NCBI GenBank assembly: GCA_041687475.1 | Contig: JAWLBW010000011.1 | Coordinates: 1 to 33,224 of the forward strand | Length of the DNA stretch: 33,224 bases | Direction: 5' to 3' | Origin: JAWLBW01 sp041687475 | Lineage (GTDB): Bacteria; J088; JAWLBW01 | In this document: positions 8,026 to 17,300 of the stretch, one piece after another | Position numbering within the stretch: position 1 is the first letter of the stretch | Layout of the letters: the number at the start of each line of letters is the position of its first letter | Program-made: the position numbers and the translations under genes | The notes under the pieces: generated by a model | Databases searched by the model: none | The model's input: only the letters and a program-made list of their open reading frames with translations | What the model was told of the DNA's origin: nothing

Positions 8026-8813
8026 ACCCCGTGGTGCGCAGAATTCTCTCGACCGGCAACACGGTCGGCGAGTCGGTCATGCTCTTGCTCGAGCGTATCG
8101 GCGGCATTTTTCTGATGATGGTCAGAGCCATCCTCTTTTTCTTTCGCCCGCCTTTTCGGGCAAACGTTCTCTTTCAGCAGCTCGAGTTCATCGGCGTCAA
8201 AAGCGTATTCATCGTCGGCCTGACAGGTACCTTCACCGGAATGGTGTTCGCGTTGCAGGGCTCCTATGCCTTCCGTCTGTTCAGTGCCGAGTACCTCATC
8301 GGCCCCTCGGTGCTGCTGTCGCTGACACGCGAGCTTTCGCCCGTGCTTACGGCGCTCATGGTTACGGCCCGGGCGGGCAGCGCCATGTCGACCGAGATCG
8401 GCTACATGCGCGAAAACGAGCAGATCGACGCCCTGGCGACCATGTCCATTCATCCGATTCAGTATCTGGTCACGCCTCGGGTCGTTTCGTCCTTCGTAAT
8501 GATGCCGCTGCTCACGGCCCTGTTCACGTTCTTCGGCACCATGGGCGCCTATTTCGTCACGGTGAATCTACTGGGCGTTACGCACAACGTGTTTGTGCGT
8601 AATATTCTGCAGATGGTCGATCTCAGCGACCTGTACTCGGGCGAACTCAAAGCCATGGTGTTCGGCCTGATGATATCGAGTATCTGCTGTTACTATGGAT
8701 ACCATTCGCGAGGCGGTGCCCGCGGCGTCGGACTTGCCACGACGCAGGCGGTGGTCGTTTCGGCCGTAAGCCTGCTTGTCGTCGACTATTTTCTGACGGC
8801 GCTCATGTATTGA
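8022..8813 (+). CDS. mlaE: MlaE-family ABC permease
   Basis: A 263-residue inner-membrane permease of the MlaE/YrbE family, which with an MlaF ATPase and an MCE protein moves phospholipids between the inner membrane and the periplasm. Diagnostic segments include RELSPVLTALMVTARAGS and EIGYMRENEQIDAL, the conserved EQIDAL loop. The C-terminus reads through several membrane helices to TALMY. The start is GTG at 8022, overlapping the alr stop by four bases, with GAGAG just upstream. The stop overlaps the next ATG by one base. An MlaB STAS protein, usual in enterobacterial loci, is absent here. Confidence 0.93.
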   Translation: MNPVVRRILSTGNTVGESVMLLLERIGGIFLMMVRAILFFFRPPFRANVLFQQLEFIGVKSVFIVGLTGTFTGMVFALQGSYAFRLFSAEYLIGPSVLLSLTRELSPVLTALMVTARAGSAMSTEIGYMRENEQIDALATMSIHPIQYLVTPRVVSSFVMMPLLTALFTFFGTMGAYFVTVNLLGVTHNVFVRNILQMVDLSDLYSGELKAMVFGLMISSICCYYGYHSRGGARGVGLATTQAVVVSAVSLLVVDYFLTALMY

Positions 8814-9580
8814 TGATGGAAAACGAAGAGGTCATCGAGGTACGCAATCTGCGTAAGAGTTTCGGTAAGGTGCACGTGCTGCGCGGCATTGACCTTACCG
8901 TGCGTCGGGGCGAGATCTGCGTGTTGATGGGCCTGTCGGGTACGGGCAAGAGCGTTCTGCTCAAGCACATTCTCGGGCTGCTTACCCCCGACGGCGGCGA
9001 TCTCCTCATCGACGGCGTCGACTTTCTGCATGCTTCGCGGGCCGAGCGCGAGCCGGTATTCCAGCGCATGGCCATGTGCTTTCAGAATGCGGCGCTCTTC
9101 GACTCGATGAGCGCGCGAGAGAACGTGGCGTTTCCCTTGCGGGAAAACACGAAGCTGCCGCCCGATGAAATCGAGAAACGGGTCGACCACGCCCTGCGCA
9201 TCGTGGGCCTCAGTGAACTGGGAAATCGCTCGCCGTCGGAAATTTCGGGGGGAATGCGCAAGCGCGTCGGCCTGGCCCGAGCGCTGGTCATCGACCCCGA
9301 GATCATTCTCTTCGACGAACCGACGACCGGCCTCGACCCCATTCTCAGCGACGCCATCATTCAGACCATTCGCAAGACGCACGAAGAGCTCAAGTATACG
9401 ACGCTCATCGTAACGCACGAGCTCAAGGTAACGTTCGAACTCGCCGACCATGTGGCCCTGCTGCTTGACGGAAAAATCGCTTTCGACGGAACGTCGAAGG
9501 AATTCAGCGAGAGCAAGGACCCGGCGGTGGTACAGTTTATAGCGGGCCGTTCGGAAGACGGACCGATTCGGGTGCAGTAG
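8813..9580 (+). CDS. mlaF: MlaF-family ABC ATPase
   Basis: A 255-residue ATP-binding subunit that drives the MlaE permease from the cytoplasmic side. All nucleotide-binding motifs are intact: Walker A GLSGTGKS (residues 40-47), a Q-loop in CFQNAALF, signature ISGGMRKRVG (from residue 144), Walker B ILFDEPTTGLDP (Asp168, Glu169) and the switch His in VTHEL. ISGGM in place of LSGGQ is typical of the Mla/MCE branch. I chose the ATG at 8813, which overlaps the mlaE stop as TGATG; a TTG one codon earlier and an ATG one codon later are possible. The stop overlaps the mlaD GTG by one base. Confidence 0.94.
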   Translation: MMENEEVIEVRNLRKSFGKVHVLRGIDLTVRRGEICVLMGLSGTGKSVLLKHILGLLTPDGGDLLIDGVDFLHASRAEREPVFQRMAMCFQNAALFDSMSARENVAFPLRENTKLPPDEIEKRVDHALRIVGLSELGNRSPSEISGGMRKRVGLARALVIDPEIILFDEPTTGLDPILSDAIIQTIRKTHEELKYTTLIVTHELKVTFELADHVALLLDGKIAFDGTSKEFSESKDPAVVQFIAGRSEDGPIRVQ

Positions 9581-11097
9581 TGAGTGAACCGGTAGTGTCC
9601 AATAAAGCCATGGTGGGCCTGTTCGTGCTCGTGACCCTGGCCATACTTGCCTGGGGTACGTTGCAGCTCGGCGGGTTCGGGTTCCGGCAGGCCGAAGGCT
9701 ACCCGCTGTTCGCCATTTTCGACTCGGCGTACGGCGTCGAACCCCAGACGCCGATTCTGATCGCGGGCATCAAGGTGGGCGAGGTTACCGATGTCGGCCT
9801 TTTCGACAAGCGCGCCCGCCTGACCTTCAAGATACTCAAGGGCGTGCAACTGCACCGGGACGCCACGGTTGCGATTCGTACGGCCGGCATCCTGGGCGAG
9901 AAATACATCGACGTCAACCCGGGCACCGACGCTACCCCGCTCCTCATGCCGGGCGAGCAGGTGCCCAATACCTACGCGCCCCCCGACTTCGAGCAGTTGG
10001 CCGACAAGCTGGCCGCCGTAAGTGAAGACGTCAAGGCAATTACCGAGAGCCTTCGCTACGCGCTGGCCTCGCAGGATTCGCGCGAGAGCCTGCATGACAC
10101 GGTCATTGCCCTGGGCGAACTCACCCGCCAGCTGAACGAGGCGGTGGGCGAGAATCGCGAGGGTATTCGCAACATCGTGGCCTCGGTCGATCGGCTGACC
10201 CGCCGTATCGAACTCGAAGCGCCGGGACTCATTGACGAGTTCAGGGGGGTCGGTTCCGACGTGCGTGGTTTCGTGGCCGGCGTCAGCGATGCGGTCGAAG
10301 GCTTCCGCCCGAAAATCGATGGCGGACTCGACCAGGTCAACCGTGTCGTCGCCAAGCTCGACGATGCCGCCGCCGACATTCGCGATATCACCGATCGCGT
10401 GAACCGCGGCGAAGGCACGGTAGGCAAGCTGCTGAACGACGCCGAGACGGCGCACAAGATCGACTCGGCGCTCGAAGGCGTGAACACCGTGCTACGCCAG
10501 GTCAAGGAGCTGCGCACGTCGATCGTTTATCGAGGCGAGTATCGCTTCAACGAGACAAACGTCGACCGCCTGGTTCCCGACGATTCGCCGGGGGGAATCA
10601 AGAGCTTCTTCGGTCTTCGCATTCAGCCCAAGGAAGACAAGTACTATCAGTTCGACATCGTCAACGACCCCCGCGGCAAACTCAATACCGAACGTGAGGT
10701 TGTGCGCGACCTGCAGACCGGCGAAGTTCTCAGAGATCGGCGAACGCAGACGTACGAAGACCAGGTCGTCTTCAACGCCCAGATTGCCAAACGCTTTCAT
10801 GCGCTCACGCTCAGGGGCGGGTTGCTGCATAACAGCGGAGGCGTGGGCGCCGATTATGCAATCGTCGACCCTCACATTCAGGTGTCGGTCGAGGCCTATG
10901 ATTTCCTGCGCGAGACGAACCCGGTTCTGCGCGGCTACATCGACTTCAATTTCTTCGATCACCTTTTCTTCTCGGTAGGCGCCGAAGATATCATCAACCG
11001 CTCGCGGGAGCCACTGTATTTCGCCGGCGGCGGACTGCGCTTCGACGATGAAGACCTGAAACTGCTTCTCGCCACCATTCCCAGCGTCAATCCCTGA
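9580..11097 (+). CDS. mlaD: MlaD/MCE-domain lipid-transport protein with long C-terminal domain
   Basis: A 505-residue protein anchored by one N-terminal membrane helix (about residues 8-26) with most of the chain in the periplasm. The MCE domain (about residues 36-125) contains VEPQTPILIAGIKVGEV and AGILGEKYIDV, the family hallmarks. MCE proteins form hexameric rings that channel lipids. A long helical stretch (about 135-310) with NRGEGTVGKLLND follows. A beta-rich C-terminal part then contains FFGLRIQPKEDKYY and DFNFFDHLFFSVG. E. coli MlaD is far shorter (about 180 residues), so the tail is a notable extension that might reach the outer membrane directly. No MlaC gene is seen in the window. 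GTG start overlapping the mlaF stop; last gene of the operon. Confidence 0.9.
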   Translation: MSEPVVSNKAMVGLFVLVTLAILAWGTLQLGGFGFRQAEGYPLFAIFDSAYGVEPQTPILIAGIKVGEVTDVGLFDKRARLTFKILKGVQLHRDATVAIRTAGILGEKYIDVNPGTDATPLLMPGEQVPNTYAPPDFEQLADKLAAVSEDVKAITESLRYALASQDSRESLHDTVIALGELTRQLNEAVGENREGIRNIVASVDRLTRRIELEAPGLIDEFRGVGSDVRGFVAGVSDAVEGFRPKIDGGLDQVNRVVAKLDDAAADIRDITDRVNRGEGTVGKLLNDAETAHKIDSALEGVNTVLRQVKELRTSIVYRGEYRFNETNVDRLVPDDSPGGIKSFFGLRIQPKEDKYYQFDIVNDPRGKLNTEREVVRDLQTGEVLRDRRTQTYEDQVVFNAQIAKRFHALTLRGGLLHNSGGVGADYAIVDPHIQVSVEAYDFLRETNPVLRGYIDFNFFDHLFFSVGAEDIINRSREPLYFAGGGLRFDDEDLKLLLATIPSVNP

Positions 11098-11124
11098 TTG
11101 CCGTCGACTTTCACACGGTTCCGA

Positions 11125-11154
11125 TTGCATGGGCGGCGGCACGACGGGTAGAAT
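11125..11154 (+). promoter_or_regulatory. Candidate promoter of the copper-efflux island
   Basis: TAGAAT (11149-11154) matches the -10 box at five of six positions and sits just before the ATG at 11161, which would make the transcript almost leaderless. The TTGCAT at 11125-11130, with an 18-base spacer, is a weak -35. A weak -35 would fit activator dependence, but I see no clear MerR/CueR-type dyad between the boxes. Confidence 0.4.
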
Positions 11155-11160
11155 ATCGGC

Positions 11161-11595
11161 ATGAGCTGGCGTACCGTGCTCACATACGCGCTGACCGTCG
11201 CCGTTTCCGTGCTCGCCCTGAGCCCGGCGTCCATTTGCGCCATGCCGATTTCCGAAATGGCGGTTTCCTGCCATGGCGAGGCGCCTTCGTCTGCCGGGAA
11301 CCATCATTCTCCGGCTCACGCGGTACACGGGCACGCTTCGGTGGGGAACGATGCCCACGGCGCCGGGCACGCCGAACAGGTACCCCACGACGAAACGCTC
11401 TGCATGGTCGACGTGGCGGCTCCCTCGCTGAGTGTTCACGTCGGCATCGACCTGCCCGTACCTGCCGCCGGTCAGCCGCTGCAGGTGCTGCCCGTTGCGC
11501 TCGATTCCGTGGCGTCGCCGGTTGCCGCGCTGCATGCCGAATGGCCGCCTTCGTTCCGGCCACCCCCCGCCTCCATTGCCATTCTCCGCATCTGA
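11161..11595 (+). CDS. Small His-rich secreted protein at the head of the efflux island
   Basis: A 144-residue protein with an N-terminal hydrophobic segment (signal peptide or anchor, about residues 6-27). The middle region (about residues 37-82) is rich in His, with repeats such as NHHSPAHAVHGH and HGAGHAEQVPH, and has Cys at about 26, 37 and 81. The tail is Pro-rich (PPSFRPPPAS). It resembles in style the small Cys/His proteins (DUF2946-like) often found ahead of heavy-metal efflux genes, but I cannot confirm the family. Together with its position this suggests periplasmic metal binding or sensing. The ATG lies seven bases after a good -10 box. The next gene begins 125 bases downstream. 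Confidence 0.7.
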   Translation: MSWRTVLTYALTVAVSVLALSPASICAMPISEMAVSCHGEAPSSAGNHHSPAHAVHGHASVGNDAHGAGHAEQVPHDETLCMVDVAAPSLSVHVGIDLPVPAAGQPLQVLPVALDSVASPVAALHAEWPPSFRPPPASIAILRI

Positions 11596-11679
11596 TACCG
11601 GTATGAACGTCGGGTCCGCGTGTTTTTTTCGCGGCGCTCGCGTCTTTTGACGCCCTGGTTCGTTCTTAATCGGTAGAAA

Positions 11680-11698
11680 CCCGCACGTGCCGTGCGGG
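11680..11698 (+). promoter_or_regulatory. Stem-loop in the leader of the TolC-family gene
   Basis: CCCGCACG (11680-11687) and CGTGCGGG (11691-11698) form an 8-bp GC-rich stem with a TGC loop. The stem ends about 22 bases before the ATG at 11721. There is no T-tract, so it is not a classic terminator. It may protect the mRNA or modulate the downstream genes (inference). Confidence 0.4.
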
Positions 11699-11720
11699 AA
11701 ACGGTTCGGAGTTTTTTCAG

Positions 11721-13037
11721 ATGTTGCCTCTTCTGTTTGCCGGTCTGGGCCTGATGGCCTGGGCGGCCGTGCCTCAGCCGGCCCACGCCTTGTCGGCCGA
11801 CAAGCCTGTCGCTGCCGATTCTTCGCCGGTCTGGCAGGTGTCGCTGCAGCCCTGGTTGGCGTCGATTACAGCCGCCAATCCGGGCGTGCGAGCGCGCCGA
11901 CACGAAGCCGAGTCGCTGGGGCGTTACGCCGAAGCCGCCGACGCGCTGCCCGATCCGATGATTTCCATCGGGGCGCAGAGCATTCCCACCGACTTCGACC
12001 TCGCCGGCGAAATGATGACCCAATTGCCGGTCGTATCGCTTCGACAGGTCATTCCGTATCCCGGTAAGCTTTTTTCCCGACGTGAACTCGGGCAGGCAAG
12101 GGCGCGGGTGGCCGAAGTTCGCACGCAAGCCATGGCCGAGGCACGCGCCCTGGAATTGAGCGTCGCCGCCTTCCGCATGGCGCGTCTTCGCGAAGAAATG
12201 GAGGCCGTTTCGACTACGTTGTCGTGGATGCGCCTGCTCAGCCGGAGCGCCGACACGCAGTACCGGGTGGGCCGGGGCCTCGGGCAGGATGCCGATCAGA
12301 TTCGCGTCGAACTGGGCAGGCTCGAAGCCGAGTCGTCGCGTCTCAGGGCGGCACTGGCCGAAGCGCGAGCCGATTGGTTGCGCATTCTCGGCGAAGCGGC
12401 GCCCGAAACCCTGGCATTTGAAGACGAACCGTGGACCCCGCCGGCCGATTTCGTGACCACGGTAACGAAGAATAATCCGGGGGTGGCGGTTGCCCGTGCG
12501 CTCGTTCGGGTGGCCGAGCGCCGGCTCGACCTGGAGAAATCGGATTACGGACCTGAGTTCAATATCGAGTTGGGTTACGGCGCCCGCCCCGAGGGGCGCA
12601 CCGATTTTCTTTCGGCGCGCGTCGGTTTCACCGTGCCCCTGTGGGCCCCTTGGAGCCAGCAGCCCGAGGTCGACGGCGCCCGTCTCGAGCAGAAATCGGC
12701 CGAGGTCGGCGTCGAAGACGCTGCCCTTGAAGCCTCGGCCATGTTCAGCCGCGTGGTGGCCGAGCATGAAGAAGCCCTTACACGCCGTAATCTGTATCGC
12801 AGGCAGGTGTTACCCAACGCCGCGCGGGCGCGGGAGTCGTCGCAGGGCGCCTATGATGCGGGGGCTGCCGACATCTTCGTGCCCATCGAGGCCATTCGCC
12901 GTGAGCTGGTGTTGAAACGTGAGTACGCAGCCATCGAAGCCGAACGTCGTTCGGCCGAGGCCCGGATGTTGGCGCTCGCTGGCCGGCTTAGCGCTTACAG
13001 GCCTGCCGAAACCGTTCTGGAAGAGGAGGCACGCTGA
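11721..13037 (+). CDS. TolC-family outer-membrane efflux channel (CusC-like role)
   Basis: A 438-residue outer-membrane efflux protein. The signal peptide is about 23 residues, ending in QPAHA. The chain is a duplicated long-helix/strand fold with segments such as YPGKLFSRRELGQARARVAEVR and LEKSDYGPEFNIELGYGARPEG, typical of the OEP/TolC superfamily. It would form the trimeric outer-membrane duct for the adjacent adaptor and RND pump, exporting metal ions. The N-terminal PDPMISIGAQSIP resembles metal-efflux rather than drug-efflux channels. ATG start with GGAG about ten bases upstream. The stop overlaps the adaptor ATG (TGATG). Confidence 0.9.
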   Translation: MLPLLFAGLGLMAWAAVPQPAHALSADKPVAADSSPVWQVSLQPWLASITAANPGVRARRHEAESLGRYAEAADALPDPMISIGAQSIPTDFDLAGEMMTQLPVVSLRQVIPYPGKLFSRRELGQARARVAEVRTQAMAEARALELSVAAFRMARLREEMEAVSTTLSWMRLLSRSADTQYRVGRGLGQDADQIRVELGRLEAESSRLRAALAEARADWLRILGEAAPETLAFEDEPWTPPADFVTTVTKNNPGVAVARALVRVAERRLDLEKSDYGPEFNIELGYGARPEGRTDFLSARVGFTVPLWAPWSQQPEVDGARLEQKSAEVGVEDAALEASAMFSRVVAEHEEALTRRNLYRRQVLPNAARARESSQGAYDAGAADIFVPIEAIRRELVLKREYAAIEAERRSAEARMLALAGRLSAYRPAETVLEEEAR

Positions 13038-14356
13038 TGCCCACACTGCTTACCCGGAAGAAGAAGGAATTCGTGCGGCAGGCGCTGCTCGTGCTGGCCC
13101 TGGCCTCGGTTGCGACAGCCGGCGCGTGCAGCACGCCGCGGGAGACCGAAACGCAAGAAAAGGCAACGCTGTACCAGTGCCCCATGCACCCCGACGTGAC
13201 CTCGCATGAACCGGGCGATTGTCCTATCTGCGGCATGCGCCTGGTCAAGGTCGATGCCGAGCGCATGACGCCCGATACCCTCGGGCACGATGAGCACGAC
13301 GGTCACGGTGTTGAGGCGGCAGGCGAGGGAGTACGGTCGCTGCAGGGGGGCGCCGCGCCCGGATCGAGCGAGGTGCCGGACAGGGCGTCGGTACGCGTGC
13401 CGGCCGAACGGCAGCAGATGCTGGGCGTTCGCACCGTTGAAGCCCGGGTTACCGAGGCCGTTCGCTCGATTCGGGCCGTCGGTTTCGTCGAGCCCGACCG
13501 CGATCGCGTGCAGCACGTGCACGTAAAAGTCGAGGGATGGCTTGAACGGGTTCGGGTGCAGACCGAGGGCGAGCGGGTCGAAAAGGGCCAGGTGCTGTTC
13601 GAGCTGCACAGCCCGCGACTGGTGGCGACGCAGGAAGAATTGCTCTCGGCGCTTCGGGCCGGCAACCGTCGGGCCGCCGATGCCGCGCGCGATCGGCTGC
13701 GGTACTGGAATCTCGACCCGGCAGATATTCGCGCCATCGAAAAGCGGGGCAGGGCGCTGCGGGCCGTGTCGTTCCGCAGTCCGATTTCCGGCTATGTACA
13801 GGCGCTCGATGCGGTCGAGGGTATGTACGTCAAGGAAATGACCGATCTCTACACCCTGGTCGATCTCGAGAAAGTCTGGGTCATCGGCAAGTTCTATGAA
13901 ACCGACCTGCCCTTTCTCAGCGAGGGCCTTGAGGCCGATGTGCGCCTGCCCGACGGCAGTGTACGTACCGGCAGAGCCCTGTACGTTTATCCGACCGTCG
14001 ATCGGAAAACGCGATTCGCTTCGGTACGCTTTGCGTTCGACAACGCCGACTTTGCCTTTCGCCCGGGAATGTACGTCGACCTGCGCTACCGAACCGATGT
14101 GGGGCCGGGGCTGGTGCTGCCTGCCGACGCCGTCATTCGCTCGGGCACGCGGGCCCTGGCGTTCGTGGCACGCGGCGGGGGACGCTTCGAGCCACGCGAA
14201 CTCGATCTGGGGCCGGCCGTCGACGACGGCTACGTCGTGTACGCGGGGGTCGACGACGGTGAGCGGGTGGTTTCGCAGGCCGCCTTCTTCATCGACTCCG
14301 AGAGCGCGTTGCGCGCGGCCGTACGGAAATTCGACAGCGGCGAACATCGCCACTGA
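13037..14356 (+). CDS. cusB: CusB-like RND periplasmic adaptor lipoprotein with heavy-metal-binding domain
   Basis: A 439-residue membrane-fusion protein linking the CusA pump to the outer-membrane channel. The signal ends in a lipobox-like TAGAC (Cys31), so it is probably lipid-anchored. Directly after it lies a heavy-metal-binding domain: C48-P-M-H51 and C62-P-I-C65-G-M67, the Cys/Met/His pattern of the HMBD family. A His/Asp-rich linker follows. The adaptor core (about residues 115-430) has barrel-sandwich, hairpin and beta-barrel segments, for example VEGWLERV, EKGQVLFELHSPRLV and FRSPISGYVQALD. The HMBD could hand metal to CusA. The start is supported by GGAAGAGGAGG upstream. Confidence 0.92.
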   Translation: MPTLLTRKKKEFVRQALLVLALASVATAGACSTPRETETQEKATLYQCPMHPDVTSHEPGDCPICGMRLVKVDAERMTPDTLGHDEHDGHGVEAAGEGVRSLQGGAAPGSSEVPDRASVRVPAERQQMLGVRTVEARVTEAVRSIRAVGFVEPDRDRVQHVHVKVEGWLERVRVQTEGERVEKGQVLFELHSPRLVATQEELLSALRAGNRRAADAARDRLRYWNLDPADIRAIEKRGRALRAVSFRSPISGYVQALDAVEGMYVKEMTDLYTLVDLEKVWVIGKFYETDLPFLSEGLEADVRLPDGSVRTGRALYVYPTVDRKTRFASVRFAFDNADFAFRPGMYVDLRYRTDVGPGLVLPADAVIRSGTRALAFVARGGGRFEPRELDLGPAVDDGYVVYAGVDDGERVVSQAAFFIDSESALRAAVRKFDSGEHRH

Positions 14357-14367
14357 GGTACACGGGC

Positions 14368-17300
14368 ATGTTGATTCACCGCATCATTGAGTGGAGCGAC
14401 CGTAACCGCGTGCTCGTGGCCCTGGGGCTGATTGCCCTGGCGCTGTGGGGCTTCTGGTCGCTCAAGCGCGTGCCCCTCGACGCCATTCCCGATCTGTCCG
14501 ATACGCAGGTCATCGTGTTTACCGAGTGGCCGGGACGCAGCCCCGATCTGGTCGAAGACCAGATTACCTACCCCATCGTCTCGTCGCTGGTGGCCGCGCC
14601 AAAGGTCAAGACCGCACGGGGCGTTTCGTTCTTCGGCCTGAGCTTCGTGTACGTGCTCTTCGAAGACGACACCGATATTTATTGGGCGCGCAGCCGGGTG
14701 CTCGAGTACATGTCGAAGGTAGGCGCGCAGCTTCCGCAGGGCGTGACGCCGACGCTCGGCCCCGATGCCACCGGCGTGGGCTGGGGCTTCCAGTACGTGC
14801 TCGAAGACACCACGGGCAGTCATACCCTGCAGGAATTGCGCACGTTTCAGGACTGGTATCTGCGTTACTGGCTTGAATCGGTACCCGGCGTGGCCGAGGT
14901 GGCCTCGGTGGGCGGGTTCGTCAAGCAATACCAGGTAACCGTCGACCCGGTGCGCCTGCTCGCCCACGACATTCCGCTTTCGGCCGTGGTGAAGGCGGTG
15001 CAGGCGTCGAACAACGACGTGGGCGGCCGCACGGTCGAGATGAGCGGCCGCGAGTACATCGTGCGGGGGCGGGGGTATGTCGAGCATCCCCGCGATCTGG
15101 AAGAGGCCGTGGTTACCGTGGTCGACGGCGTTCCGATTCGTGTGGCCGACCTGGGCGAGGTGAAGCTCGGTCCCGAAGTGCGCCGCGGCGCAGCCGACTG
15201 GAACGGGCAGGGCGAGGTCGTGGGCGGCGTCGTGGTCGTACGCTTCGGCGAAAACGTACTCGACGTCGTCGCAAGGGTAAAGGACCGTATTGCCGAGCTG
15301 GAGTCGTCGCTTCCCCAGGGGGTCAAGGTCCGAGTCGCGTATGACCGTACCGATCTCATTCAGCGCTCCATCGATACGCTTTCGCGGCAACTCATTGAAG
15401 AATCGCTGGTCGTGGCGTTGGTCGTGGCCGTCTTTCTCTGGCACCTGCCGAGCGCGCTGGTGGCCATTCTGGTGCTTCCCCTGGCCATTCTGCTCTCGTT
15501 CATTCCCATGCGCCTGCTGGGCATCAGCTCGAACATCATGAGCCTGGGCGGTATCGCCATTGCCATCGGTGCCATGGTCGACGCGGCCATCGTGCTGGTC
15601 GAGAACGCCCACAAGAAAATCGAGAAGCACCCCGATCGGCCGCGACGCGAGGTCATTCTCGAGGCCGCGAAGGAAGTCGGGCCGGCCCTCTTCTTTTCGC
15701 TGCTCATCATCACCGTTTCGTTTCTGCCGGTGTTCGCGCTCGAGGCCCAGGAGGGAAGGTTGTTCCATCCGTTGGCGTACACGAAGACCTTTTCCATGGC
15801 CTGGGCCGCCGTGCTCACCATCACGGTAACGCCGCCGTTGATGGTGCTGCTCCTGCGGGGACGCATCGTGGCCGAAGACCGCAATCCACTCAATCGGTTC
15901 ATGATTGCCGTTTACCAGCCCATCGTTCGCTGGGTTTTGCGTCACCGTCGTGTAACCCTTCTTTCGGCCCTGCTGGTGCTGGTGGCGGCGGTTCCCCTTT
16001 ATCGTTCGCTGGGGTCCGAGTTCATGCCGCCGCTGAACGAGGGGTCGATTCTCTACATGCCGACGACATTGCCGGGCGTATCCATTACGGAAGCGCAGCA
16101 CCTCATGCAGCAGCAGGACAAGGCCATTGCCGCGTTTCCCGAGGTCGAGAGCGTCTTCGGCAAGGTCGGCCGCGCCCGCACGCCCACCGATCCGGCGCCG
16201 CTCAGCATGATAGAAACCACCATTGTGCTGAAGCCCGAGTCGCAGTGGCGCGAAGGAATGACCTGGGAGAAACTCATCGACGAACTCGACGAAGCGGTGA
16301 AGTTGCCCGGTGTCACCAACGCGTGGACCATGCCCATCAAAGGACGAATCGACATGCTTACCACGGGCATACGAACGCCGGTGGGCATCAAGGTGCTTGG
16401 CAACGATCTCGCCGAAATCGAAGGCATCGGCCGGAACATCGAGGCCGCGCTCTCGGACATGGAGGGTACGCGCAGCGTATATGCCGAGCGTGTGATGGGG
16501 GGCTCGTTCATCGACTTCACGGTCGATCGGCATCAGGCCGCGCGATACGGGCTCAATGTCGAAGAGGTCGAAATGCTGGTCGAAACGGCCATCGGCGGCA
16601 TGAACATCGACACCACGGTCGAGGGGCCCGAGCGATATCCGGTCAACATAAGGTACTACAGGGACTATCGCTCCGATCTCGATTCGCTCGAGCGTATTCT
16701 CGTGCCCACGCCGAGCGGAGCCCAGGTGCCCATCGGCATGCTGACCGACGTGCGGCTGGTCGAGGGCGCGCCCGCCATTCGCAACGAGAACGGCGCGAAG
16801 ACGGGCTGGGTGTTCATTGACGTGGCCGGTTCCGACATCGGAGGCTACGTCGAGGCCGCCAAGGCGGTCATTGCCCGGGAAGTCGAGGTTCCCCCCGGGT
16901 ATACGCTTTTGTGGAGCGGCCAGTACGAGAACATGCTGCGTGCACGCGAGCGCCTGAGCGTGGTGGTGCCGGTTACCCTGCTGGTCGTCTTTCTGCTGCT
17001 GTACCTCAGCCTGCAAGACGTCGGGCGGGCGGCCATTGTCTTTCTCAGTCTGCCGTTTGCGGTTACCGGCTCGCTGCTCTACCTGTGGCTTGCCGATTAC
17101 AACATGAGCGTGGCCGTGTGGGTGGGCATGATTGCCCTGGTCGGCCTGGCGGCCGAAACGGGCGTGGTCATGCTCGTCTATCTCGACGAAGCGTGGAAGG
17201 AGATGCACGCCGAAAAGGGCGACGCCATGACCGTGCAAGACCTCGAAGAATCGGTGGTTCACGGCGCCGTGCAGCGCGTGCGCCCGAAAATCATGACGGT

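Noticed and set aside
11641..11680. A promoter (TTGACG with TAGAAA) ahead of the TolC-family gene
   Set aside because: The spacing of about 21 bases is too long, and the alternative CTTAAT gives a gap of 12; no convincing pair exists.
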